The position numbers and the translations under genes were made by a program. Under the pieces are notes generated by a model, which saw only the letters and a program-made list of their open reading frames with translations, was not told the origin of the DNA and searched no databases. This document shows, one piece after another, positions 1 to 7,166 of a DNA stretch of 57,355 bases. The stretch is from Candidatus Latescibacterota bacterium. Lineage in GTDB: Bacteria > Latescibacterota > UBA2968 > UBA8231. How positions within the stretch are numbered: position 1 is the stretch's first letter; each line of letters starts with the position of its first letter. Where the stretch lies: the NCBI GenBank assembly GCA_022820485.1, contig JAJEFJ010000017.1, forward strand, positions 1 through 57,355, given 5' to 3'.

Positions 1-135
1 ATGTTGGTTTGGATCCGACTTGAGCAGGTGGCCTACCAAACAGGACAAACCATTTATCAGGTCAAATACGGGGGGCTGGCTGACTACGTGAGACAGCAAC
101 TCAAAAATCCTGCTATTCCAATGGCGCTTGCGTAA
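1..135 (+). CDS. 3' end of an unknown protein (open at left edge)
   Basis: An open frame enters at base 1 and ends at TAA 133-135, giving 44 readable residues. The first codon happens to be ATG, but the frame may well begin outside the window. The residues (VAYQTGQTIYQVKYGGLADY and a short hydrophilic tail) match no family I recognise. The following 217 bases up to the next gene contain no convincing ORF. They are presumed to hold the promoter of the metalloprotease gene. Confidence 0.4.
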   Translation: MLVWIRLEQVAYQTGQTIYQVKYGGLADYVRQQLKNPAIPMALA

Positions 136-352
136 GTCCTATATATATTAATTCTCGCCACTATCGTAGCAGAGATCCGCTTGTCGGGTCTCCTACTAAA
201 TATAATAGCCTGTTTGTCTGAGTGTACGGGGAATGCGCACCCTATACGCTTAGAGGTAAATAGGTAGGGCTTCCCGCATCTCTGCGCGGTAGTGGCAAGG
301 CCCGGCTCCCTGTGGGTCGGGGAAATGCCACTCTTCACAGCAGAGGTGCTCT

Positions 353-1507
353 ATGTTCCGCCCGTGTGCCATCCTAATTGTCCTCCTCGTTGCCCTTGCT
401 TGCTCGAAAGACAAGCCTGCTCCTATTGCCCCTACTAGTAAGGCTGTTGCGGTCGCTGATGCGCCCGACGCACCGACGAACCTGCGTGTCGAGACCCTAA
501 CCGACACCTCGGCTACCCTCGCTTGGGATGCGGTTGAGGGCGCTACGGACTACGACCTAAACTACCGGACTCTATCCGGCCGCTGGACGAACTGGCCTAT
601 ACGGGGTGCTCGGAGAGCCTATACGACGATCTACCGGCTAGAGCCAGAGACAGAATATCGGTGGGCTGTTCGTGCTGAAAATAGAGACGGAGCATCTCGG
701 TGGACTTTTGCTAAGAACTTCACCACCCCACCCGCTGAACGAATTTCCGAAGAGCCTACCGAACTAATCCTCGAAGAGCCAGCCACTATTGAGGAAGTGG
801 ACGAGCTGCCCTTTAACATCGACTTAGTTTTTAGCGCATCCTTTCGGCGTAGCTTTTCTCCTGAGGATATTGAGCAGATCCGATACGCCGCCTCAAGATG
901 GGAGGAGCTTTTAATCGACATACCCGACTAGTATTCCGACCCAAATCCAATGTATTGTGGTGTGGAGTATAAACAGGTACCAGCGCACGTAGATGATCTA
1001 ATCATCTTCTTTGATGCGCTTCCAGTGGACCATTGGGCTAATGGGCTAGGCGTTGGTATGCTTCTACGCGATTACAACGATCCTCTTACTAAGCCCGTAT
1101 CCGGCTGCATTTCCCTTAATGAAGGACTCAGCGGAGAGCGGCTAGCCACGGTTACGGCCCATGAAATAGCGCATGTCCTAGGCTTTAGCACCAGTAGATT
1201 ATATACTGAACCACCCTTTGGTGTGCGTGGCCTATTAGCGCGGGTTGAGGAAGGAGCTACGGCCCGAATGCGTAAAGTGTTCTTTATTGGCCCTAAAGCC
1301 CTGTCGATTTACCACCAAGCCGGAGGGAAAGGGGATATTCCATTGGATGACCGAAGCCATTGGAAACGAACCGCGCTGACGGATAGCACTCTAATGGTCT
1401 CGCCTCGTAATCCTCGCCAGCCGCTACGAATCTCAACCCTCGATCTAGCGGTTATGGCCGATTTTGGCTATTCGGTGCGTATGGAGAAGGCAACCCCCTT
1501 GAAATAA
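353..1507 (+). pseudogene. Leishmanolysin-like zinc metalloprotease lipoprotein with FnIII domain, interrupted by an in-frame TAG
   Basis: Two ORFs, 353-931 and 950-1507, lie in the same frame and are separated only by TAG at 929-931 (codon 193). Read through, they form one 384-codon protein. It has a lipoprotein signal (hydrophobic segment ending ALAC at Cys17), a fibronectin type III domain at about residues 40-125, a linker, then a metalloprotease domain. The domain spans the stop: SRWEELLIDIPD lies just before it and the DDLIIFFDAL segment after it. The zinc motif HEIAHVLGF (His71, Glu72 and His75 of the second ORF), a later SHW likely giving the third ligand, and an LMVS Met-turn are all intact, as in leishmanolysin-like (M8-type) bacterial proteins. 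TAG is an ordinary stop elsewhere in the window (for example the UbiA and FG-GAP genes). This is therefore a fresh nonsense mutation, readthrough, or a sequence error. An internal restart at 950 would lack a signal peptide. Confidence 0.75.
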
Positions 1508-1528
1508 GTAACGTAGGAGGGAGGTACT

Positions 1529-1777
1529 ATGTTACACTTACTTGTAGTATTCATTCCCACCTTATTACTTGCCGAAGAAGGTGGACAGGAGCCGAAGCCG
1601 ATAGCAGCCTTATTGTCTTTCGCCCTAATGGTTTTGATTGTATATCTTATCATTGCTCGGTCTCGCCGTAAGTCGAGAAAGTACAAGCTCACTGGAGAGC
1701 ATCGCCAGCGGCCACCGACAGACCGACAGATGGACTACATCGACACCCTAATGGAAGAGCGCGAGGTAAAGACGTGA
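1529..1777 (+). CDS. Small membrane protein with a truncated TDRQMDYI-type C-terminal domain
   Basis: Encodes 82 residues preceded by a good ribosome-binding site (AGGAGGGAGG near 1515). An N-terminal hydrophobic signal-like stretch is followed by a transmembrane helix at about residues 28-43, a basic patch (RSRRKSRKYK) and a polar tail containing PPTDRQMDYIDTLMEERE. The tail resembles the first half of a short domain found in phage and actinobacterial proteins that starts T-x-x-Q-x-x-Y-I-x-x-L and ends with an EAS-x-LID-x-LK motif. That second half is encoded immediately downstream in the same frame after TGA 1775-1777, so this gene looks split by an in-frame stop. Function unknown. Confidence 0.6.
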   Translation: MLHLLVVFIPTLLLAEEGGQEPKPIAALLSFALMVLIVYLIIARSRRKSRKYKLTGEHRQRPPTDRQMDYIDTLMEEREVKT

Positions 1778-1855
1778 ATGCTTGAGAAAGAGCCTGAGAC
1801 GATTCAAGAGGCGAGCGAACTTATTGACGAACTTAAGAAGCTACCTATTCGATAA
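1778..1855 (+). CDS. 25-residue ORF completing the split domain of the preceding gene
   Basis: ATG 1778 follows the TGA of the preceding gene with no gap and in the same frame. It encodes 25 residues including ETIQEASELIDELKKLP. This matches the expected second half (EAS-x-LI-x-x-LK) of the domain begun upstream. It is more likely the detached C-terminus of a 108-residue protein than an independent gene. No separate Shine-Dalgarno sequence precedes it, so translation would need coupling or readthrough. Confidence 0.45.
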   Translation: MLEKEPETIQEASELIDELKKLPIR

Positions 1856-1866
1856 GGAGACATTCT

Positions 1867-2007
1867 ATGAAGAAGCTGACTAAGCCTTCGAGCCCACAGC
1901 CGAAGCAACAAGGCAACCAGAGTAACATTCCCCAAGAAGTGCATCAAGAGGCGTCGCGGGTTGCTAAAAACCTGTTCCGATTGCCGCCGAATCCGAAAAA
2001 GAAATGA
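1867..2007 (+). CDS. 46-residue basic hypothetical protein
   Basis: ATG 1867 is preceded by AAGGAG at a normal distance and the frame ends at TGA 2005-2007. The product is Lys/Pro/Gln-rich (KKLTKPSSPQPKQQGNQ near the start, NPKKK at the end) with a short amphipathic middle segment containing EVHQEASRVAKNLF. It has no signal peptide and no recognised family. It sits 11 bases after the split membrane protein gene and is probably co-transcribed with it. Confidence 0.5.
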   Translation: MKKLTKPSSPQPKQQGNQSNIPQEVHQEASRVAKNLFRLPPNPKKK

Positions 2008-2017
2008 GACAAAAAGA

Positions 2018-2046
2018 GCGGCCCTAGTGTCAGAGCCTAGGGCCGC
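2018..2046. terminator. 10-bp perfect hairpin, terminator-like on the minus strand
   Basis: GCGGCCCTAG (2018-2027) and CTAGGGCCGC (2037-2046) form a perfect 10-bp stem with a 9-base loop. Read on the minus strand, the stem is followed by CTCTTTTTG, a T-rich tract typical of an intrinsic terminator. Read on the plus strand there is no T tract after it. It could stop minus-strand transcription running past the IS1595 transposase or weakly end the upstream small-gene operon. Confidence 0.55.
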
Positions 2047-2080
2047 CAAGCCATCACCCTAAACGATAAGGAGAAAGACG

Positions 2081-2320
2081 ATGGCAGATAGACCGCCTAT
2101 ACCCCCTCCCCCCGAACAACCCAACTTTATACTTGAAAGAATGGGTGTTGCCCGCCATTCAAAAGACCTAAATAAACTCGTGGTTCTTTTAGAGTTGCAT
2201 CCAGAGGACGCCATAGATGACCATGCGAATCAATCAATAGCTCTATCTTACGACAATCCTTCTCAGGCGGAAGAGGATTTTGTTGCAATTCTTGAGGCTG
2301 TTCGTCGATTGCGTTCATAG
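2081..2320 (+). CDS. 79-residue hypothetical protein
   Basis: ATG 2081 has an AAGGAG ribosome-binding site about 10 bases upstream. The product begins with a proline-rich run (PPIPPPPEQP) and then an acidic, probably helical segment with DLNKLVVLLELHPED and a C-terminal FVAILEAVRRLRS helix. It has no signal peptide, no transmembrane helix and no family that I recognise. It lies just outside the putative left end of the IS1595 element. Confidence 0.55.
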   Translation: MADRPPIPPPPEQPNFILERMGVARHSKDLNKLVVLLELHPEDAIDDHANQSIALSYDNPSQAEEDFVAILEAVRRLRS

Positions 2321-2345
2321 AAAAAGCTCCTATCATTGTGTGTTC

Positions 2346-3388
2346 TATACATGATCGGAGATTTTCTATTAAATCACAAGTGTTAATTTCTAATCGGCTA
2401 TAAGCTGGGAGTACATTAACCGCTTACCGACCATACCAGCAACAAGCTCTCGCATCTGGTCTATGGTATCTTTGTCGCGGACGTTATGCCGTCCTGCAAA
2501 CTCGTTGACGTAGCGATGTAGATGCTTGACCGAGACGTGGTAAAACGTTCCGTAGTATCCCCGCTTTAGCATTGACCAGAATGATTCAATGCCGTTGGTA
2601 TGTGCTTGGTCGCGTACCCATTCGCTGATAGAGTGCTTTACTGATTCGTGGTTCTCTAGGCCGTTGTAGGCTAGCAGCTCGTCGGTGTACTTCATCGCCT
2701 CCGGTTGGGCGTGTTCCTCGACAAAGCCGTGCAGCGCCTCGCGCTTGGCGTTCTCGATTACAGCAGCCCGAACCTCTTTAGTCTCCCGATCTTTCAGTCC
2801 TACGACAATCGCCTTACCAGTCGGCCCACGTCCTTTGTGCTGGCGCTTACTCTCGTGCTTGTTCTTTTCTTTACCACCGACATAGGTCTCGTCGATCTCT
2901 ACCGGGCCGTCCAGCAAGGGCGCATCCAGTTCGTAGGCTTGGCGGATACGATGTAACATGAACCATGCCGATTTTTGTGTGATTCCTAAGTCTCGGTGCA
3001 GCTTCATGCTGCTAACACTTTTGAGAGAAGTTGTTACTAGAAAGACAGCAACGGCCCACTTATGCAGAGGAATCTTGCTGCGCTCCATCAGGGAGCCTGT
3101 ACGGACGCTGAAGAAGCGTCGGCAATCGCCACAGTGGTATTTCATGGGCTTGCGGTTAGCTTGCTCCCTGATGCGATCTACGCTGCCACAGCGCGGGCAA
3201 TACATACCAGACTCGCCCCACCGCTGCTGCTCAAACCAATCCTCAGCCGCTTTCTCATCGGGGAACATCTTGAAGAGGCCAATTAAGGTGATTCCTTCGC
3301 GGTAGTGTCGGCCCGGTGCGCTTTGCATTTTCATATCTCCTTTTGTTACTATTAAAGATATGAAAAATGGCGTGTTTAGTCAAGTATA
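2346..3388. mobile_element. Putative IS1595-family insertion sequence
   Basis: The transposase gene is flanked by short imperfect inverted sequences: TATACATGA at 2346-2354 on the left, and TCAAGTATA at 3380-3388 on the right (reverse complement TATACTTGA). IS1595 elements normally have longer terminal repeats and 8-bp target duplications. I see no convincing duplication, so these ends are a guess and the element may be decayed or domesticated. Confidence 0.35.
2390..3334 (-). CDS. IS1595-family (ISXO2-like) transposase
   Basis: 314 residues, full length for the family, with an AAAGGAG ribosome-binding site before ATG 3334. An N-terminal zinc ribbon (Cys46, Cys49, Cys68, Cys71) is followed by a helix-turn-helix-like segment (GITQKSAWFMLHRIRQA). 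The catalytic domain carries the first Asp in VEIDETYVGG (about 138), the second in YTDELLAY (about 218), and the HTNGIESFWSMLKRG motif (about 245-259) diagnostic of the ISXO2-like domain. It should catalyse cut-and-paste or co-integrate transposition. The frame is intact, so the protein may be active if the ends are. Confidence 0.93.
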   Translation of the reverse strand: MKMQSAPGRHYREGITLIGLFKMFPDEKAAEDWFEQQRWGESGMYCPRCGSVDRIREQANRKPMKYHCGDCRRFFSVRTGSLMERSKIPLHKWAVAVFLVTTSLKSVSSMKLHRDLGITQKSAWFMLHRIRQAYELDAPLLDGPVEIDETYVGGKEKNKHESKRQHKGRGPTGKAIVVGLKDRETKEVRAAVIENAKREALHGFVEEHAQPEAMKYTDELLAYNGLENHESVKHSISEWVRDQAHTNGIESFWSMLKRGYYGTFYHVSVKHLHRYVNEFAGRHNVRDKDTIDQMRELVAGMVGKRLMYSQLIAD

Positions 3389-3737
3389 TAATTCCCAAAT
3401 TTTACGCGAATTTGAACCGCGTTGAGGCCGGATATGAGAAAATTTACCTAGGCGATGTAACAATCGCAGTGCGTAGATTGGCTTCTCTCGGCTAGTCGTC
3501 CGATTGATTGCTGTAGTAATGATAAGTTTACCTAGGAGGTGCGACAGATTGCGTCGCAGGGATAAATTTTTTGCGAGGGATCGCTATAGTTCGGCATTCC
3601 TTTGAGAGTATCCGCCATGGCCTTGGTCAATCCTGCTGCCATTTCTCACTGGTCGGCCCTACATTACCACGGCTTAACAGAGCAAGTACCGATGTGAAGC
3701 TGATTCAGGAGTGGATTGCCGAATTAACGTAATCCGT
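3335..3737. other. 403-base gene-free stretch holding one repeat copy
   Basis: No supported ORF on either strand. It contains the promoter region of the transposase, one good copy of the hairpin repeat (3527-3583) and a degenerate partial copy of its TTTACCTAGG end (about 3437-3446). The remainder, up to the helicase stop codon, shows nothing I can name. Confidence 0.5.
3527..3583 (-). repeat. Hairpin repeat, copy 1
   Basis: Contains TTTACCTAGGAGG, the hairpin TGCGAC/GTCGCA (3540-3545 and 3553-3558, 7-base loop), then an A/T tract and GCGAGGGATCG. The hairpin and trailing GCGAGGGATC match the copies at 5.1 and 5.6 kb. It lies beyond the 3' end of the DnaB-like gene, with no clear gene directly following it on the minus strand, perhaps because the IS displaced one. 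Confidence 0.7.
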
Positions 3738-5093
3738 TTAGGGCGCAAGCGACTCGTAGGTCGCGCTCTCGGCGTTCCATTTTAGGGTGACCGAGCAAGG
3801 GGGACCGTTGCGCTGTTTGTCGATGATGATCTCGGCAAGGCTTTCGAGGCTCTCGCCGTCTGGTGCCGTGAGGCCGTACATGTCCGGGCGATAGATGAAC
3901 ATCACCACATCAGCAGCTTGCTCGACTCCCAACGCCGACAAATCCGCTAGCTGCGGTCTCGGCTCCATAAGGCTGTCCTCCGAGAACGATAGCTGCACCA
4001 GCACCAGCACCGGCAGGTCCAACTCTTCGGCTAGATCCTTGAGTCTGCGCGAAATGTACGAGATTTCCCGTTCGCGGCTCGAAGTTTTGGCCTGGCCACT
4101 CATCAATTGTAAACAGTCCACCACGATCAGGCCGATCCCATATTCCCGGTGCAGCCGCCGCGCCTTAGCCCGTGCTTCAAGCACCGAGATGGCGGGCGTA
4201 TCGTCGATAAAAATCGGCACTTGGGCTAGATGGTCGATGCCGCACGTCAGGCGTGCCCAGTCTTCATCGCGGAGTCGCCCAGTGCGGAGCTTGTGCAAAT
4301 CGACCTTGGTCTCGATGCTGAGCAGGCGCTGGACCACTTGCATCTTGGACATTTGCAGGCTGAAGATCATCACCCCGACCTTGGCTTTCACTGCCGCGTT
4401 ACGCGCCAAAGTCAGCGCCAGCGCCGTCTTGCCCACACTTGGGTACGCCGCTAGCACGATCAGCTCGCCCTTCTGAAAGCCAGAGATACAATCGTTGAGA
4501 TCGACAAATCCGGTATCGACCCCAGAGATTGTGTGGCCCTTATTGTGAACGTGCTCAATCTGTTCGAGCGCGTCCTCCATGAGCGATTCTAGGGACTCAA
4601 TCCCGCCTTCGATGCAGTTTTCGCCGATAGCAGAAAGGCGTTGCTCAGCGCGGTTAATTAGCTCTAGTACGTCCTCGCTGCCTTTATAGGCTTGCTCGAT
4701 GATGTCGTTGGCGATCCCGATGAGCTGGCGGCTGAGTGCTTTTTCCAAGACGATCCGGGCGTGGACGTCGATGTCAGCAGTGGTGGTGACTTGGGCGGCT
4801 AGCTCGGTCAGATAGACGGCTCCGCCGACGTCATCGAGCTGGTCACGATGCTTGAGTTCTTCGGCCAAGGTGGACTGATCTACGGCCACGCCGCGTTCAT
4901 AGAGGCTGAGCATGGCCTCGAAGATGTCGCTATGCGACGTGTTGTAAAAGCAGCTTGAGTCGAGGATTTCAATGGCATGGCCGATGGCGCGTTGTTCGAG
5001 CATCATCGCCCCCAACACGGCCTGCTCTATCTCAATGGCCTGTGGCGGCGTGCGCTCTGGGTGCTGAGTATCACCGGGTGCTTGGGTCATCAT
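3738..5093 (-). CDS. DnaB-like replicative helicase, divergent paralogue
   Basis: 451 residues with the full DnaB layout. The N-terminal primase-interaction domain covers about 15-115, followed by a linker and a RecA-like C-terminal domain from about 190. Walker A is AAYPSVGKTALALT (Lys222, Thr223), Walker B is LIVVDCLQLM (Asp326), the sensor Gln is in VLVQL (367), and the Lys/Arg finger is DKQRNGP (Lys426, Arg428). The usual catalytic glutamate of the SLEMS motif is replaced by glutamine (SLQMS, Gln247), and the usual tyrosine of DYLQLM is Cys. ATP hydrolysis may be impaired or altered. It lies in an accessory island next to repeats and a transposase and may be an element-borne helicase, but I cannot exclude that it is the chromosomal DnaB. 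Confidence 0.9.
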   Translation of the reverse strand: MMTQAPGDTQHPERTPPQAIEIEQAVLGAMMLEQRAIGHAIEILDSSCFYNTSHSDIFEAMLSLYERGVAVDQSTLAEELKHRDQLDDVGGAVYLTELAAQVTTTADIDVHARIVLEKALSRQLIGIANDIIEQAYKGSEDVLELINRAEQRLSAIGENCIEGGIESLESLMEDALEQIEHVHNKGHTISGVDTGFVDLNDCISGFQKGELIVLAAYPSVGKTALALTLARNAAVKAKVGVMIFSLQMSKMQVVQRLLSIETKVDLHKLRTGRLRDEDWARLTCGIDHLAQVPIFIDDTPAISVLEARAKARRLHREYGIGLIVVDCLQLMSGQAKTSSREREISYISRRLKDLAEELDLPVLVLVQLSFSEDSLMEPRPQLADLSALGVEQAADVVMFIYRPDMYGLTAPDGESLESLAEIIIDKQRNGPPCSVTLKWNAESATYESLAP

Positions 5094-5121
5094 AGGTCCT
5101 TTTTACTCAACATTCGCCCAC

Positions 5122-5240
5122 AGGTGCGACAGATCGCGTCGCAGGGAGAGATTTTTTGCGAGGGGATCAATTTTCGTCAAAATCGTCCGGCTGACCGCGC
5201 TTGCGGCGCGGCCAAGGGCTACTGGACGAGAAAAAGGCCG
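5122..5240 (-). repeat. Hairpin repeat, copy 2 (leader of the DnaB-like gene)
   Basis: Hairpin TGCGAC 5125-5130 / GTCGCA 5138-5143 with loop AGATCGC, followed on the plus strand by ATTTTTTGCGAGGGGATC and, further on, GACCGCGCTTGCGGC and GGACGAGAAAAAGGCC. It aligns over about 120 bases with copy 3. On the minus strand the hairpin ends 31 bases before the helicase start codon. Its far end overlaps the last codons of the 118-residue gene. Confidence 0.75.
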
Positions 5241-5575
5241 TGCTCGTCGGCTATGGCGTTAGAGGGTTCTTGTAACAGCGTTAGGACTGCTGAACGAGGC
5301 GACAGAATTCCAGTGCTGTCATAGCACCGGAGTGCCGTCTCCGTCCGCTGGTCGTGGACCCAAGTCTCTCCGTCGATATCGGAGCCGACCCTACTGACAG
5401 AAACATCTTCATAGCCCAAGTCCTTCAATGCCAAGGCCAACGGGCACTCAGACGGCGAACCTTGAACGCCTTGTGCGAAATGACGACCTGATATCGCCAC
5501 GCGCATCGTCTTCGTTTTCATTTTTCCAAACGATCCCGTTGCTTTTATCGAAACTTGTTCACCATCTGTCGCCAT
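5219..5575 (-). CDS. Small phage-type protein of unknown function
   Basis: 118 residues. The core (GRHFAQGVQGSPSECPLALALKDLG) resembles small uncharacterised phage proteins that share an SPxxCPxALAL motif. The rest is polar, with no signal peptide or transmembrane helix. I keep ATG 5575 because the upstream repeat hairpin lies 33 bases away, the same spacing as in the helicase gene. An internal ATG at 5521 (MKTKTMRVAIS) is the alternative. Its 3' end lies inside repeat copy 2, and repeat copy 3 contains a remnant of the same 3' end (reading GPFLVR then stop). This suggests that a homologous gene once sat there. Confidence 0.6.
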   Translation of the reverse strand: MATDGEQVSIKATGSFGKMKTKTMRVAISGRHFAQGVQGSPSECPLALALKDLGYEDVSVSRVGSDIDGETWVHDQRTETALRCYDSTGILSPRSAVLTLLQEPSNAIADEHGLFLVQ

Positions 5576-5595
5576 TTTGAGAACCGACGGATGAA

Positions 5596-5720
5596 TTTAC
5601 CTAGGAGGTGCGACAGGTCGCGTCGCAGGCGGAACATTTTTTACGAAGGGATCGACTCTACCGAAGTCGCCTGCTTGACCGCGCTTGCGGCCAAGAGCTA
5701 CCGGACGAGAAAAGGGCCTT
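5596..5720 (-). repeat. Hairpin repeat, copy 3 (leader of the small phage-type gene)
   Basis: Begins TTTACCTAGGAGG. The hairpin is TGCGAC 5609-5614 / GTCGCA 5622-5627 with loop AGGTCGC, then ATTTTTTACGAAGGGATCG, GACCGCGCTTGCGGC and GGACGAGAAAAGGGCC. It is co-linear with copy 2 over about 120 bases. On the minus strand it directly precedes the 118-residue gene. Confidence 0.75.
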
Positions 5721-5816
5721 GCAATAGGCGCTGGATGGTCTGAAAGGAAGTTTGCCTATGGGCGCTAGATGAACTTATTTCGGGGGGTGGCAGGTGGCAG
5801 ACTCGTGTTGCTGGAT

Positions 5817-6530
5817 TCACTCTTCCTGCGCCGGGAGGCTCTCGATTAGCGCCTTGCGGAAATCGGACACTAACCAGCGCACTCGCTCGGCTTTTACCTT
5901 ACTTTCTGCTCGCTTCAGCCAACCATTATCATCAGCCCATTTCCGGATCGATGCGTTGGCGAGCTTCCCTTCATTCTCAAGCTCCTCGCGCTCCTCGCGC
6001 GTGATACTATACTCCGAAGGGTCTTCCCCTTTCGGCGTGAGATAGATCAATTTGAAGCGCCCCTCGTACATCGACTCGAGATGACGAGCGTAATCGCTGA
6101 GTTGTTGGTCTTGATCTCCCGCCCAAGGCTTGTTTTCTGCCGCGATGGCCACCCAACTATCATCGATTTGGAAGGCAATCTCAATATCGATCCTACGGTT
6201 CCAGTTTTCTATCCGAGAGGTTATTACTTCCCGACCTATGCTAACACGGGACCAATCGCTTTCGGGCAACCACCTCAAAGGCACGTCTGACAGGAACTCT
6301 CTAAGGAACAGGTCTCCCTGGCCGTGAGTCTCGTCGGGATTAAGGAGGTACGCGAAGACATCAGACATCCGGTTTTCGTCGAGATCGATGAAGTGAAAAA
6401 AGGTGAACCGTCGAGCCAGATGGAGGTCAAGGATATCTGTGGCTTGCTGCCAAATGGCGAGACCTTGCTTGGCATCCTCAAAGAATTGTCGGGTCTCTTG
6501 CTTGAGATTCGTGTCACCGGCCATCTTCAA
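5817..6530 (-). CDS. PD-(D/E)XK nuclease superfamily protein (PDDEXK_4-like)
   Basis: 237 residues. The nuclease core is visible: Asp115 in RRIDIEIAF, then Glu132 and Lys134 in AIAAENKPW, followed by DQDQQLSDY, the Q-x-x-x-Y feature of this subgroup. The N-terminus (residues 1-70) is helical, with MSDVFAYLLNP typical of the family. It is predicted to be a metal-dependent DNase. The start overlaps the stop of the upstream gene by four bases (ATGA type), so the two are co-translated. Proteins of this type often sit in defence islands, and its location beside a transposase, a phage-type gene and a WYL regulator fits that. Confidence 0.8.
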   Translation of the reverse strand: MKMAGDTNLKQETRQFFEDAKQGLAIWQQATDILDLHLARRFTFFHFIDLDENRMSDVFAYLLNPDETHGQGDLFLREFLSDVPLRWLPESDWSRVSIGREVITSRIENWNRRIDIEIAFQIDDSWVAIAAENKPWAGDQDQQLSDYARHLESMYEGRFKLIYLTPKGEDPSEYSITREEREELENEGKLANASIRKWADDNGWLKRAESKVKAERVRWLVSDFRKALIESLPAQEE

Positions 6531-7084
6531 TCCCCCAATTCCTTTGAAATGGCCTCCGCAAAGCCCACCAATTCGGCTGTGAAGTACTCGATTTTTTGAC
6601 CGTCGTTTAGTGTACTTAGGGCTTCAACGCTTCCGATTAACCTGTGTTTTTCTATCGGATTGAACCACCAGTGCCAACTCTTATTGTTTGTATTTAACTT
6701 CCGATCTCCACACTTTAGAAAACCTGCGAGATCATCCTTCGGCCACTCCTCCGGGCCAACACGTGTCCCCACGAATAGGGCCGCCCATTTATAGCGAGCG
6801 AGATGTATTTGTATTTTCTCTCGTTCCTTCATGGTCATCACATATATAGAGGGTTCCTCTCCCTCTTCTGGATTCGTTTTCGGAATGCATGTTTGCCACT
6901 GACAGCCGCGCTCCTTGAGTCCTTTTTTAACCCTCTCATCAAGGTCTTTTAGAAATGCGGACACAATTTTTTCTCGCAGTTTGGGGTATATCTGACCGAT
7001 TTCCAGTGCAAGCCTAGTATTCTCAGGCTCCATGCAGTAATTTACCAGAAACTCTTTTCCTTCAGCCGTCAGTTCTCTCATCAT
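6527..7084 (-). CDS. Unknown partner of the PD-(D/E)XK nuclease
   Basis: 185 residues and soluble, with no signal or membrane segment. The N-terminus has MMRELTAEGKEFLVNYCMEP, the middle has a segment with YVMTMKEREKIQIHLARYKW, and the second half is aromatic-rich (KSWHWWFNP). I recognise no family. A strong AGGAG ribosome-binding site precedes ATG 7084. The last four bases overlap the nuclease start, indicating a bicistronic unit. It could be a specificity or inhibitor subunit, or an antitoxin-like partner; this is inference from context only. Confidence 0.7.
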   Translation of the reverse strand: MMRELTAEGKEFLVNYCMEPENTRLALEIGQIYPKLREKIVSAFLKDLDERVKKGLKERGCQWQTCIPKTNPEEGEEPSIYVMTMKEREKIQIHLARYKWAALFVGTRVGPEEWPKDDLAGFLKCGDRKLNTNNKSWHWWFNPIEKHRLIGSVEALSTLNDGQKIEYFTAELVGFAEAISKELGD

Positions 7085-7147
7085 AGTCTCCTGTGCGTGA
7101 AATTCATGGTTTTCTCCTTGTCCCCTGCGAAGATATTACTGAACCCC

Positions 7148-7166
7148 TGCGACAGATCACGTCGCA
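7148..7166 (-). repeat. Hairpin repeat, copy 4 (hairpin only)
   Basis: TGCGAC 7148-7153 and GTCGCA 7161-7166 with loop AGATCAC, the same hairpin as copies 1-3 but without the longer flanks. It overlaps the last codons of the WYL gene and lies 63 bases before the start of the nuclease partner gene. It is therefore again a leader element of a minus-strand unit. Confidence 0.6.

Noticed and set aside
353..1507. Reassignment of TAG to a sense codon
   Set aside because: Other intact genes in the window end in TAG (for example UbiA and the FG-GAP gene), so TAG is a normal stop here.
3530..3545. CCTAGGAGGT in the repeat as a plus-strand ribosome-binding site
   Set aside because: No start codon and open frame follow at a suitable distance on the plus strand. 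The motif belongs to the repeat.
3527..7166. Integron cassette array with attC sites
   Set aside because: The repeats separate genes as attC sites would, but no integrase is present and the GTTRRRY/RYYYAAC core sites are absent. The hairpin type differs.
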